40,790 bases of DNA from an uncultured Pseudomonadota bacterium (lineage in GTDB: Bacteria > Pseudomonadota > Gammaproteobacteria > Burkholderiales > Eutrophovitaceae): the NCBI GenBank assembly GCA_937983055.1, contig CALJLA010000059.1, positions 1-40,790 of the forward strand, given 5' to 3'. Position 1 is the stretch's first letter. Every line of letters begins with the position of its first letter. The notes below the pieces were generated by a model. The model was not told where the DNA came from, did no database searches, and was given only the letters and a program-made list of their open reading frames with translations. Of this stretch, positions 1 to 8,709 are shown piece by piece. A program made the translations under genes and the position numbers.

Positions 1-810
<810 letters not shown>

Positions 811-1017
811 CAATCCCACTGTGCCTCTAAAAAGAGGCCGCTCGTACTCAAAGATCCCATTACAGGACCCTTAAACGTATGAGCACTTCAAATTTCCAAG
901 TACCCCCAGGCAACAAGCAGCGCATCAAACCCGCGCTTCGGCCGATAAGCCTCCAACTCGTCCACCCAGCACAGACACCCCGAAACCCAAAGCACCCACA
1001 CGCTTCGGCTGTTCAAG

Positions 1018-1030
1018 TTTTTAAAGAGCG
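1018..1030 (-). promoter_or_regulatory. boxA-like antitermination element in the rRNA leader
   Basis: Read on the minus strand this is CGCTCTTTAAAAA, close to the E. coli rrn boxA (TGCTCTTTAACAA). It lies between tRNA-fMet (14 nt downstream of its CCA end) and the 16S gene (about 210 nt before it). That is where a NusB/NusE antitermination site of an rRNA leader belongs. The rest of 811-1017 is leader RNA in which I see no gene. Confidence 0.7.
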
Positions 1031-1043
1031 AAGAAAAACTGAT

Positions 1044-1120
<77 letters not shown>

Positions 1121-1147
1121 ACCGAAGAGTGTTTCCAGAGGGGCGAG

Positions 1148-1177
1148 ATTCTAGCAGCGCGCTCACTGCAGCGTCAA
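1148..1177 (-). promoter_or_regulatory. Predicted sigma-70 promoter for tRNA-fMet/16S
   Basis: On the minus strand TTGACG (1172-1177) and TAGAAT (1148-1153) are separated by 18 bp. They are followed by the GC-rich discriminator CTCGCCCC. The expected transcription start near 1140 would be about 20 nt before the tRNA. GC-rich discriminators are typical of stable-RNA promoters repressed by ppGpp. The -35 box begins right beside the stop codon of the ParA gene. Confidence 0.7.
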
Positions 1178-1180
1178 CGA

Positions 1181-1815
1181 TTAAGCAGCGTTGTCGCCAT
1201 CCAGCCACGCAAGCAAAGGCCCCCAGAGTTCGAGCTCACGCGTCTTCATGTGGTCCGGAAGATCAAAAATGCTCAACCCATTGAATGCGGCATTGGCATA
1301 CAGCTGGGTATCGCGGAGATAAGTCAGGACCGGTAGCCGATACTGCTGAAGAAATGCCTGCAGTGTCGCCGCTGCCTTGGTTCTGGGATCAACCCTCATA
1401 CCCACCACGCCAATCCGGGTCCTGTCCTTGCGGACCGCCTTCTCGGCCACGAGCGCCTGCAGAAAATCGCTCGTGGCGGCCATATCGAAGATCGAGGGCT
1501 GGAGCGGCACGATGATACTGTCCGAAATCTTGACCGCATGACTCAAATTCTTGCCGTGTAGGCCGGCGGGGGTATCGAGAATCAACCAGTCCGATGTCTT
1601 CGCATCCTTCCCGTTCTCGCCTGCCGGCGCATCGAGACGGCTCACGGCCGGGCGATCGGCAGGCCGGATCGCCAGCCAGTTGAGTGACGAGCGCTGCCGG
1701 TCGAGGTCCCACAGCAGCACCCGCTCGCCTCGGCCGGCGAACGCACCGGCGAGATTTGTCGCGAGCGTTGTCTTGCCTGCCCCCCCTTCGGATTGGCAAC
1801 AAGAATACTCCTCAC
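1181..1815 (-). CDS. ParA/MinD-family ATPase, frameshifted in the Walker A motif
   Basis: This is a small (about 211 aa) deviant-Walker ATPase of the ParA/MipZ type, likely used in partitioning or positioning. The GTG start at 1815 gives VRSILVANPKGG, after which the frame breaks. The continuation AGKTTLATNLAG through to the end is read in a neighbouring frame. Together they would give the classic KGGxGKTT. The break is a run of seven G (minus strand) at 1780-1786 where eight are needed. Downstream, LLWDLDRQ (Walker A'-side aspartate) and LILDTPAG (Walker B) are intact, as is the rest of the protein to its stop. The family is normally 200-260 aa, so the corrected length is ordinary. The break could be an assembly error in a homopolymer, a real recent mutation, or a slippage site. 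As written, no active ATPase can be made without slippage. The gene lies between scpB and the tRNA-fMet promoter. Confidence 0.8.
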
Positions 1816-1857
1816 TTGGGCCTCGCGAAGAGCATAAGTGTTACTTTACAATTTGTT

Positions 1858-1867
1858 ATACATGTAT
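1858..1867. promoter_or_regulatory. Palindrome ATACATGTAT in an AT-rich gap
   Basis: A perfect 10-bp palindrome within the 63-bp AT-rich interval between scpB and the ParA gene, which stands out in a GC-rich window. It may be an operator for the ParA gene or simply part of its promoter region. I could not fit a convincing -35/-10 pair around it. Confidence 0.25.
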
Positions 1868-1878
1868 TTTCTTGTTAT

Positions 1879-2529
1879 TTATTGAATAGCGGCCCCGCTT
1901 CGATCAGTCTCGGACTCGGCCCCATTCGCCTGCGCATCCTGGTCAGCGTCGACTCCTTCCGGGTCGCCCTCCCCGCCGTTCGATTCCGGCTCCACCAAGC
2001 TCGCGAGTTCGTCCAGTGGCGGCAACTCATCGAGCGACCGCAAGCCAAGATCATCGAGGAACGCGCGCGTAGTCGAATACAAGGCAGGACGACCGGGCGC
2101 TTCCTTGTGACCCACAACGTCGATCCAGCCGCGCGCCTCCAAGGCCTTCAGAATGTTCGACGAGACGGTCACCCCCCGGATCTCTTCGATGTCGCCTCGC
2201 GTAACCGGCTGCCGGTAGGCGATGATGGCCAGCGTCTCAAGCACTGCCCGAGAGTAGCGGGGCGGCTTTTGTGGATTCAGCCGGTCGATGAAGCGCTGAT
2301 ATTCGGCCTTGACCTGAAAACGCCACCCACCGGCTACGTTCACCAGTTCTACCGAGCGTTCCTGCCAGTCCGCACGCAGTTCCTCGAGCACCCGCCGGAT
2401 CGTGTCTGCATTGAATTCGTCGTCGAATAGGCGCCGCAAGTCCGCCACCGGCATTGGCTCGCTGTTGGCCAGCAGCGCAGCCTCCAGAACGCGCTTCATC
2501 CGGTCGAGGTCAGACTGCGGTAAGTCCAT
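1879..2529 (-). CDS. scpB: Segregation and condensation protein B
   Basis: ScpB is the winged-helix subunit of the Smc-ScpA-ScpB condensin that organises and helps segregate the chromosome. The protein (216 aa from the chosen start) opens with LDRMKRVLEAALLANSEPMP. It then has the characteristic YSRAVLETLAIIAYRQPVTR and GRPALYSTT segments of the two winged-helix domains, and ends in an acidic tail of roughly 45 residues rich in Glu, Asp and Gly. I chose the ATG at 2529 (MDLPQSD) because homology begins there. An ATG at 2544 is also in frame, and the frame stays open to 2640 with unrelated sequence. The start overlaps the 3' end of scpA by 20 bp, indicating coupled translation. The partner smc gene is not in the window. 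Confidence 0.92.
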   Translation of the reverse strand: MDLPQSDLDRMKRVLEAALLANSEPMPVADLRRLFDDEFNADTIRRVLEELRADWQERSVELVNVAGGWRFQVKAEYQRFIDRLNPQKPPRYSRAVLETLAIIAYRQPVTRGDIEEIRGVTVSSNILKALEARGWIDVVGHKEAPGRPALYSTTRAFLDDLGLRSLDELPPLDELASLVEPESNGGEGDPEGVDADQDAQANGAESETDRSGAAIQ

Positions 2530-3331
2530 GATTAAGCTTGACATAAATTGGAGAAAAGACGCCTTGCTGAACCACTTGGACGAGGCTTTCCTTGGCGAGC
2601 TCGAGAATCGCAAGGAAGCTGACGACCAGTAGCGGAACACCTCGCTCGGGCTCGAAAAGATCGTCGAAGCGCACGAACCGCAGAGCCTGGAGCTGCCTCA
2701 GGATCTTGCTCATCTGCTCTCGGACCGACAGTTCTTCGCGGCTAATACGGTGATGACGTGTCACTTTTGCCCGCGCCAGCAAACCAAGCCACGCATTTCT
2801 GAGATCTTCCGCGTCTACCGCCGGCAGCTGCTCCGCGACGACCTTGTCTAACCACGCCTGCGCTACTGAAAAATCCCGCCCGACTTGTGGCAACTCATTG
2901 ATTTTTTGGGCGGCAGCCTTCATTCGCTCGTACTCGAGCAGACGCCTTACGAGTTCTGCGCGCGGATCCTCGCCGTCATCCTGCGAAAGTGTTGGCCGCG
3001 GCAGCAACATGCGCGACTTGATTTCGATAAGTAGTGCAGCCATCAGCAAATACTCAGCGGCCAGTTCGAGCTGATGTAGCCGCATTGCTTCCACATACTC
3101 CATGTACTGGCGAGTCAGCTCAGCCATGGGTATGTCCAGCACATCGAGATTGTGCTTGCGGATCAGGTACAGCAGAAGATCGAGCGGTCCTTCGAACGAC
3201 TCAAGGATCACGTGCAGCGCGTCAGGCGGTATGTACAGATCTGCGGGAATCTCGACGATACGTTCGCCGCGATACAAGGCCAGCGGCGTGTCTGTTCCCG
3301 GATCCGTTGGCTCGAGGGTCTGTGAGGTCAT
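2510..3331 (-). CDS. scpA: Segregation and condensation protein A
   Basis: ScpA is the kleisin subunit of the bacterial condensin, bridging the Smc head domains together with ScpB. It is 273 aa. Family features are the N-terminal segment FEGPLDLLLYLIRKHNLDVL, then DIPMAELTRQYMEY and the helix AAEYLLMAALLIEIKSRMLL. The C-terminal part is a winged helix ending in FLAILELAKESLVQV. About 40 N-terminal residues before the domain appear to be a flexible extension. The gene directly precedes and overlaps scpB. The 147-bp gap behind clpB shows no recognisable gene, so scpA could have its own promoter or be read from clpB. Confidence 0.94.
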   Translation of the reverse strand: MTSQTLEPTDPGTDTPLALYRGERIVEIPADLYIPPDALHVILESFEGPLDLLLYLIRKHNLDVLDIPMAELTRQYMEYVEAMRLHQLELAAEYLLMAALLIEIKSRMLLPRPTLSQDDGEDPRAELVRRLLEYERMKAAAQKINELPQVGRDFSVAQAWLDKVVAEQLPAVDAEDLRNAWLGLLARAKVTRHHRISREELSVREQMSKILRQLQALRFVRFDDLFEPERGVPLLVVSFLAILELAKESLVQVVQQGVFSPIYVKLNHGLTAV

Positions 3332-3478
3332 CGCGAAAGAAGTGGGCCCGGCTGGCGGCGCAAGCTGCTATGTTTCCGCCCGGACGCGACCGCCCGGTGC
3401 ACGGGCAACGTGAAATTTGGATTATCGATCAAAAGCGAGTGCCGAATCCACCTGGAATTCAGGCCCTCGGTCGAGGCC

Positions 3479-6061
3479 TCATTGGGCCTTGGAGAAGCTG
3501 ACCTTGCCATCGGTCAGGTGCACTACAATCGTGTCCTTTGCGGCAAAACGCCCCTCGAGAATCGACCGGGAAAGCGGATTCTCGATGCCGGCTTGAATGG
3601 CCCGCTTGAGCGGACGGGCGCCGTATACCGGGTCAAAGCCTACTTTCGCGATCTCGTCCAGCACTGCGTCGTCGACTGCAAGCGCCAGTTCCATTGCCGC
3701 CAAACGCCGCTCCAGATTGCCGAGCTGTATTCTCGCGATGGAACTGATTTGCTTCTCATCGAGCGCGTGAAAAACCACCACTTCATCGATTCGATTGACG
3801 AATTCCGGACGGAAATACGCTTTGACCTCGCCCATGACGGCGAGCTTGATTACCTGGTAGTCGTCCCCCGCCATCTGCTGGATCATTTGCGACCCCAGAT
3901 TCGAAGTCATGACGACGACTGTGTTCTTGAAATCCACGGTGCGCCCTTGACCATCGGTCATTCGGCCGTCATCAAGCACCTGCAGCAGGACATTGAACAC
4001 ATCTGGGTGAGCCTTCTCGACCTCGTCGAGCAGGATCACCGAATACGGCTTTCTGCGCACGGCTTCGGTCAGGTAGCCCCCCTCCTCGTAACCAACGTAA
4101 CCCGGGGGCGCTCCGATCAAGCGGGCCACTGAATGCTTCTCCATGAACTCCGACATGTCGATACGGATGAGGTGCTCTTCTGAATCGAACAGGAACTCCG
4201 CCAGCGCCTTGCAGAGCTCCGTCTTTCCGACCCCAGTGGGTCCGAGGAAGAGAAATGAACCGTACGGGCGATTTGGATCCGACAACCCTGCGCGCGAGCG
4301 ACGGATAGCATCCGCGACTAGGCGCACTGCTTCGTCCTGCCCGACGACGCGTCGGTGCAGCCGCTCCTCCATGGCGAGCAGTTTCTCCCGCTCGCCCTGC
4401 ATCATTTTCGATACGGGGATTCCGGTCGCACGGGACACGACCTCCGCGATCTCTTCCGCGCCCACCTGGGTGCGAAGCAGCCGGAAGGTCTGCGTCTTAC
4501 CGCCGGCCGACTCGGCCTTCTTGAGCTGCGCTTCCAGTTGGGGTATGCGTCCGTACTGAAGTTCAGAGACCTTCTGCCAATCTCCCTTTCGCTTCGCAGA
4601 CTCCATCTCCAAACGAATCTTCTCGATCTCCTCCTTGATGTGCTGCGTGCCCTGCACCTGCGATTTTTCCGATTTCCAGACCTCCTCGAGATCCGCATAC
4701 TCGCGCTCGAGCCGCCCGATCTCCTCTTCGATCAGGGCCAGGCGCTTCTGGGAGGCTTCGTCTTTTTCCTTCCTCACCGCCTCGCGCTCGATCTTGAGCT
4801 GGATCAGGCGACGATCGAGGCGGTCGAGAGCTTCCGGCTTGGAGTCGATTTCCATCTTGATCCGAGCAGCGGCCTCGTCGATCAGATCGATAGCCTTGTC
4901 GGGAAGAAAGCGGTCGGTTATGTAGCGGTGCGAAAGCTCGGCTGCGGCCACTATGGCCGGGTCGGTAATGTCGACGCCATGGTGAACTTCGTACTTCTCC
5001 TGCAGGCCGCGCAATATGGCGATGGTGTCCTCGACGCTGGGCTCGTCAACCAGCACTTTCTGGAACCGTCGCTCCAGCGCCGCGTCCTTTTCGATGTACT
5101 TGCGGTACTCGTCCAGCGTCGTGGCACCGATGCAGTGGAGTTCGCCTCTGGCAAGCGCGGGCTTGAGCATGTTGCCTGCGTCGATTGCGCCTTCGGCCTT
5201 GCCCGCGCCAACCATGGTGTGGATCTCGTCAACGAATACGATTGTCCGCCCTTCGTCCTGGGCCAGCTCCTTCAGCACATTCTTCAGCCGCTCCTCGAAC
5301 TCGCCGCGATACTTTGCGCCCGCCAGCAATGCTGCCATGTCGAGCACCAGCACTCGCTTGTTCTTCAGCGACTCCGGCACCTCGTTATTGACGATACGCT
5401 GCGCGAGGCCTTCGACAATTGCCGTCTTGCCGACGCCGGGTTCGCCGATAAGAACCGGATTGTTCTTGGTCCTGCGCTGGAGTATCTGAATGCAGCGGCG
5501 AATCTCGTCGTCGCGCCCGATAACCGGGTCGAGTTTTCCGGATTGCGCGCGTTCAGTGAGGTCGAGCGTGTATTTCTTCAGTGCCTCGCGATGTCCCTCA
5601 GCTTCAGGGCTCTCCACGCTCTGGCCGCCGCGAACCGACTCAATCGCCTGCTCCAGTGTCTTCCTCGATACGCCGTGCTGCTTCAGCAGCCTGCCCGTTT
5701 CGCCTTTGTCGTCGGTCAGGACGAGCAGGAACAGTTCGGACGCGATGAACTGATCGCCGCGTCGCTGCGCCTCCTTGTCGGTGAGATTGAGGAGATTGGC
5801 CAAGTCTCGCGATAAATTGACCTCTCCGCCGGTGCCTTCCACTTTCGGCAGGCGCGCGACGGCCGCGCGCAGCGCCTCCCTGAGAGGCGCAATGGCAACG
5901 CCAGCCCGCGCCAGCAGCGAGGTCGTCGACCCGTCCTGTTGATCGAGCAGGGCCAGCAGCAGGTGCTGAGGTTCGATATATGGGTTGTCCTGACCGACGG
6001 CGACACTCTGCGCGTCGGCAAGGGCCTGCTGGAATCGTGTCGTGAGCTTGTCGAGACGCAT
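3479..6061 (-). CDS. clpB: ATP-dependent chaperone/disaggregase ClpB
   Basis: ClpB is a hexameric AAA+ disaggregase that works with DnaK to recover aggregated proteins after heat stress. The protein is 860 aa, about the usual length (E. coli 857). It has a Clp N-domain (about 1-145) and a first nucleotide-binding domain with GEPGVGKT at 206-213. A long Glu/Lys/Arg-rich coiled-coil middle domain (about 400-530) follows. The second nucleotide-binding domain carries GPTGVGKTE. The presence of the middle domain distinguishes it from ClpA. The ATG at 6061 (MRLDKLTTRFQ) is the family start; the frame is open 45 bp further upstream but that part is unlike ClpB. A sigma-32-type promoter lies about 35-65 bp upstream. 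The 486-aa reading frame on the opposite strand is a codon-bias shadow. Confidence 0.98.
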   Translation of the reverse strand: MRLDKLTTRFQQALADAQSVAVGQDNPYIEPQHLLLALLDQQDGSTTSLLARAGVAIAPLREALRAAVARLPKVEGTGGEVNLSRDLANLLNLTDKEAQRRGDQFIASELFLLVLTDDKGETGRLLKQHGVSRKTLEQAIESVRGGQSVESPEAEGHREALKKYTLDLTERAQSGKLDPVIGRDDEIRRCIQILQRRTKNNPVLIGEPGVGKTAIVEGLAQRIVNNEVPESLKNKRVLVLDMAALLAGAKYRGEFEERLKNVLKELAQDEGRTIVFVDEIHTMVGAGKAEGAIDAGNMLKPALARGELHCIGATTLDEYRKYIEKDAALERRFQKVLVDEPSVEDTIAILRGLQEKYEVHHGVDITDPAIVAAAELSHRYITDRFLPDKAIDLIDEAAARIKMEIDSKPEALDRLDRRLIQLKIEREAVRKEKDEASQKRLALIEEEIGRLEREYADLEEVWKSEKSQVQGTQHIKEEIEKIRLEMESAKRKGDWQKVSELQYGRIPQLEAQLKKAESAGGKTQTFRLLRTQVGAEEIAEVVSRATGIPVSKMMQGEREKLLAMEERLHRRVVGQDEAVRLVADAIRRSRAGLSDPNRPYGSFLFLGPTGVGKTELCKALAEFLFDSEEHLIRIDMSEFMEKHSVARLIGAPPGYVGYEEGGYLTEAVRRKPYSVILLDEVEKAHPDVFNVLLQVLDDGRMTDGQGRTVDFKNTVVVMTSNLGSQMIQQMAGDDYQVIKLAVMGEVKAYFRPEFVNRIDEVVVFHALDEKQISSIARIQLGNLERRLAAMELALAVDDAVLDEIAKVGFDPVYGARPLKRAIQAGIENPLSRSILEGRFAAKDTIVVHLTDGKVSFSKAQ

Positions 6062-6095
6062 GCCTCTATCCTTGGGTCTAGCCGGTTCAGCGCCT

Positions 6096-6124
6096 AGATT
6101 GGGCACAAGTCTCTCGATTTCAAC
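6096..6124 (-). promoter_or_regulatory. Predicted sigma-32 (RpoH) heat-shock promoter of clpB
   Basis: On the minus strand GTTGAAA (6118-6124) and CCCAATCT (6096-6103) are separated by 14 bp. This fits the RpoH consensus (TTGAAA, 11-14 bp, CCCCATnT) with one mismatch in the CCCC element. It lies 35 bp before the clpB ATG. Heat-shock control of clpB is well established in proteobacteria. Confidence 0.65.
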
Positions 6125-6212
6125 GGTCGCCGTCTGGCGGCCACGGATTGCCGATTGCCCGTTGTACGCAAAAGTGGCAGATTTCGCCTATTGGTCCTGC
6201 ACGGGTCTAGGC

Positions 6213-6800
6213 ATGCCGAGAGTCCAAGTCGCTTTTCTGTCATTGACGCTTGCGGCGTGTCTGCCGGGCGCGTGGGCCGAGGAGTCGGTTGAAGTGCAGC
6301 AGGCGCGAGCACTGTCCGTGGAACTGGTGCAGGCTCTGGGCGCGGCGCTCAAGCAGGCGCTTTCCGAGGGTGGCCCGGAGAATGCAATCGCCGTTTGCCG
6401 CGATACCGCACCGGACCTGGCAGGGAATCTATCGAGACGCACCGGTTGGCGCATCGCCAGGGTCAGCCTGAAGCCGCGGAATCCGCTGCTGGGGCAGCCC
6501 GATGCATGGGAGCAGAAGGCCCTTCGGCATTTTGACCAAATAGCGGCCGGCGGCGACGCCCTGGACCGGCTGGAATTGCACGAGATGGTGGAAGAGCCGG
6601 ACGGCCTCTATTTGCGATACGTGAAGGCGTTGCCCGTTCAGCAGATCTGTCTGACCTGCCATGGCCAGAAGGAGAACCTGGCCGCTCCGATCCAGGCGTT
6701 ACTGCAGGAGCATTACCCTCATGACCGGGCGACCGGCTATCGCCTTGGCGAAGTCCGCGGCGCGGTAACGGTAAAGCGCCGCCTGTCGGCGGCTCGGTAG
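6213..6800 (+). CDS. Periplasmic c-type heme protein, DUF3365 (Tll0287-like)
   Basis: A 195-aa secreted protein with one c-type heme site. Residues 1-22 form a signal peptide with an AWA cleavage motif. The body matches the DUF3365/Tll0287-like heme domain, often a sensor domain in longer proteins but here standing alone. The heme-binding CLTCHG lies at 146-151 (Cys146, Cys149, His150). The typical flank is present: YVKALPVQQICLTCHG, then GYRLGEVRGAVTVKRRL at the end. The ATG at 6213 was chosen because the signal peptide starts there; the frame is open upstream to 6042 but runs into the clpB promoter. It is divergent from clpB and has no obvious partner gene. Its role is unknown; redox or ligand sensing in the periplasm is a guess. 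Confidence 0.85.
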   Translation: MPRVQVAFLSLTLAACLPGAWAEESVEVQQARALSVELVQALGAALKQALSEGGPENAIAVCRDTAPDLAGNLSRRTGWRIARVSLKPRNPLLGQPDAWEQKALRHFDQIAAGGDALDRLELHEMVEEPDGLYLRYVKALPVQQICLTCHGQKENLAAPIQALLQEHYPHDRATGYRLGEVRGAVTVKRRLSAAR

Positions 6801-7149
6801 CACAGCTCTTCGGTTCCTTCCGCCACGCAACCACCGCGCGTGCGGAGCCTGTACACACGCGCTAGGGCTCCGTATGCCGGCGTTGGCCCGCCGTGCGGTT
6901 ACCGCCCCCGCGAGTCTTATTGGCCGAGTATCCGCTGGCGCCTGCATCCTTGAATCCGGGATACGCCTCCGACCGGCCAGCGTGGATCCCGCCCGGTGAT
7001 GGTCTTGCGCGCGCTTCGGCGGCGGAAAACGGCGCTCGCGCCTGCCATCGCAACAGGATGATAGTCTTCGTGGGACAAAACGCATGCGCGCCAACGCCAA
7101 TGCAACTTCGAGCGGCCGCTAAACAGTCAACTCAATCTGTGGCAAGCGA
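6801..7149. other. 349-bp gap without a recognised gene
   Basis: No protein I recognise is encoded here. Open frames on both strands overlap each other and look like GC-rich artefacts. The only structure I see is an inverted repeat, CGGAGCC (6843-6849) with GGCTCCG (6866-6872), without a T-run. It could form a weak hairpin after the heme-protein gene. The nadC promoter should lie in the distal part, but I cannot place it. Confidence 0.5.
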
Positions 7150-7992
7150 ATGAACGCAATCAGCTTATCGGCCGACATCCGGCGCAACGTGGCGCAGGCA
7201 CTCGCAGAGGACGTGGGTTCCGGCGACGTTACCGCGGGACTCATCCCTGCGGGGGCGCGTGGTCACGCCAGGATCGTGAGCCGCCAAGACGCCGTGCTGT
7301 GCGGCTCGCAATGGGTCGCAGAGGTCTTCGCGCAGCTATCCGACGATGTCCAAATCGATTGGCGCGTGCAGGAAAGCGGCCTCCTCGCTCGGGGAACAGT
7401 GATCTGCGAGCTTGACGGTCCGGCGCGCAGCCTGCTCACGGGCGAGCGCACGGCGCTCAACTTCCTTCAAACGCTGTCCGCAGTGGCTACCGTGACGCGC
7501 CGGTACGTCGATGCCGTATCAGGCACGCGTGCCGCCATCCTCGACACGCGCAAGACCCTGCCGGGACTGCGCACCGCGCTGAAGTACGCAGTACGTGCGG
7601 GCGGGGGCAGCAACCATCGCATGGGCCTCTACGATGGCGTGCTGATCAAGGAAAATCACATTGCCGCGGCGGGCGGTATAGCGCCTGTGCTCGCACAGGC
7701 ACGAGCCGTTGCCGGCCAGGTACCGATCGAGATCGAGGTTGAGACGCTCGAACAGCTTGAAGAAGCCATCGCCCACGGCGCGCGGCTGATCCTGCTGGAC
7801 AACTTCGACCTCGCGGGTCTCTCGGAGTGCGTGCGCCGGTGCGCAGGGCGCGCAGAGCTGGAAGCTTCCGGAGGAATCACCCTGGACAACGTACGCGCGG
7901 TTGCGCAGACAGGCGTTGACCGCATTTCCATCGGGTCGCTGACAAAGGACATCCGCGCCATCGACTTCTCGATGCGTTTCGATTGGTCCTAA
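7150..7992 (+). CDS. nadC: Nicotinate-nucleotide pyrophosphorylase (quinolinate phosphoribosyltransferase)
   Basis: NadC converts quinolinate and PRPP to nicotinate mononucleotide, CO2 and pyrophosphate in de novo NAD synthesis in the cytoplasm. The protein is 280 aa, the usual length. It starts with the expected helix VAQALAEDVGSGDVTAGLIP. The substrate-binding core is clear: ERTALNFLQTLSAVAT, then DTRKTLPGLRTALKYAVRAG, GGSNHRMGLYDGVLIKENHI, IEIEVETLEQ and the C-terminal EASGGITLDNV and DRISIGSLTK. The catalytic arginines and lysines of these segments are present. No nadA or nadB is adjacent, so it appears to be a single-gene unit. It faces the methyltransferase gene convergently. Confidence 0.97.
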   Translation: MNAISLSADIRRNVAQALAEDVGSGDVTAGLIPAGARGHARIVSRQDAVLCGSQWVAEVFAQLSDDVQIDWRVQESGLLARGTVICELDGPARSLLTGERTALNFLQTLSAVATVTRRYVDAVSGTRAAILDTRKTLPGLRTALKYAVRAGGGSNHRMGLYDGVLIKENHIAAAGGIAPVLAQARAVAGQVPIEIEVETLEQLEEAIAHGARLILLDNFDLAGLSECVRRCAGRAELEASGGITLDNVRAVAQTGVDRISIGSLTKDIRAIDFSMRFDWS

Positions 7993-8029
7993 CCGAGGCC
8001 GGGCGAGGATCAATCAGCCCGCGCGAATG

Positions 8030-8043
8030 CCCGCACGTGCGGG
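8030..8043. repeat. Inverted repeat between convergent nadC and methyltransferase genes
   Basis: CCCGCACGTGCGGG is a perfect 14-bp palindrome that could fold as a 5-bp GC stem with an ACGT loop. No T-run follows on either strand, so it is not a standard intrinsic terminator. It lies in the 79-bp gap where both genes end. Confidence 0.35.
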
Positions 8044-8071
8044 GAGACGGGGGAACGCCTTCTCAGTGCGC

Positions 8072-8707
8072 CTAGACGCCGAACGGCTTGCGCGCCACCA
8101 GATCCACCAGTGCTGCCATGCCTTGATGCTTTGGCCCCTCATCGAGGATCGCTTCATATTCCTTGAGCAACAGGATGTCCCACTTGGCGAACGCCTCGCG
8201 CAGCATATCCTGCGAATACAGATGCTCGATTCGCCCCGGTCCGCCTGAGCTGTATTTGAGCTGGTCTGTTCCGAAGCCTTGCATCAGCAACATGCCCCCA
8301 GGTCGCAACGCCTGCCAAAAGCCCTGAAACAGTACGTCGCGCTCCGACGGAGCGGCGAACTGGATGAAAATGCACACCACCGTGTCGAAGCTGCCCTGTG
8401 GCCACTGCCAGTGCATCAGATCCGCCACCTCGAATTCCAGCGCCACGCCATGCTGCAAGGCCAAGTGTCGGGCTTTCGCAATCGCGCGCGGCGAGATGTC
8501 CATCGACAGCACCGCGCATCCCAGCCCCGCGAGCCATACACCGTTTCGCCCCTCGCCGTCGGCAACCGCAAGCACCCGGTCGCCCGCATGGAAGCGGTCC
8601 CGTTGCGCTAGCAGAAACTGGTTGGGCTGCGTCCCAAAGATATACGCATCGGTATCGTACTTCCCGTCCCAGGTTTCACCCGGGTTTTCGAACGCGCCTG
8701 CACCCAT
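8072..8707 (-). CDS. Class I SAM-dependent methyltransferase (TehB-like)
   Basis: A 211-aa Rossmann-fold methyltransferase. The SAM-binding motif I region is VLAVADGEGRNGVWLAGLG (about residues 45-63), with the acidic motif II in VLSMDISPRAI. SFDTVVCIFIQF is motif IV and LRPGGMLLMQGF is motif VI. This GEGRN type resembles TehB/tellurite-resistance-like enzymes and small-molecule methyltransferases. The substrate cannot be told from sequence. It begins 2 bp after the thrC stop codon and is the last gene of the alaC-GNAT-hom-thrC series, so it is almost certainly co-transcribed. A link to threonine metabolism is not implied by its family. Confidence 0.85.
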   Translation of the reverse strand: MGAGAFENPGETWDGKYDTDAYIFGTQPNQFLLAQRDRFHAGDRVLAVADGEGRNGVWLAGLGCAVLSMDISPRAIAKARHLALQHGVALEFEVADLMHWQWPQGSFDTVVCIFIQFAAPSERDVLFQGFWQALRPGGMLLMQGFGTDQLKYSSGGPGRIEHLYSQDMLREAFAKWDILLLKEYEAILDEGPKHQGMAALVDLVARKPFGV

Positions 8708-8709
8708 TG

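Noticed and set aside
3461..3480. Hairpin at the end of clpB
   Set aside because: An imperfect stem (AGGCCTC with GAGGGCCT) overlaps the stop codon but has no T-run, so I do not call a terminator.
4355..5815. 486-codon frame on the plus strand
   Set aside because: It is antisense to clpB and created by GC codon bias; the sequence is low-complexity Leu/Arg-rich with no family.
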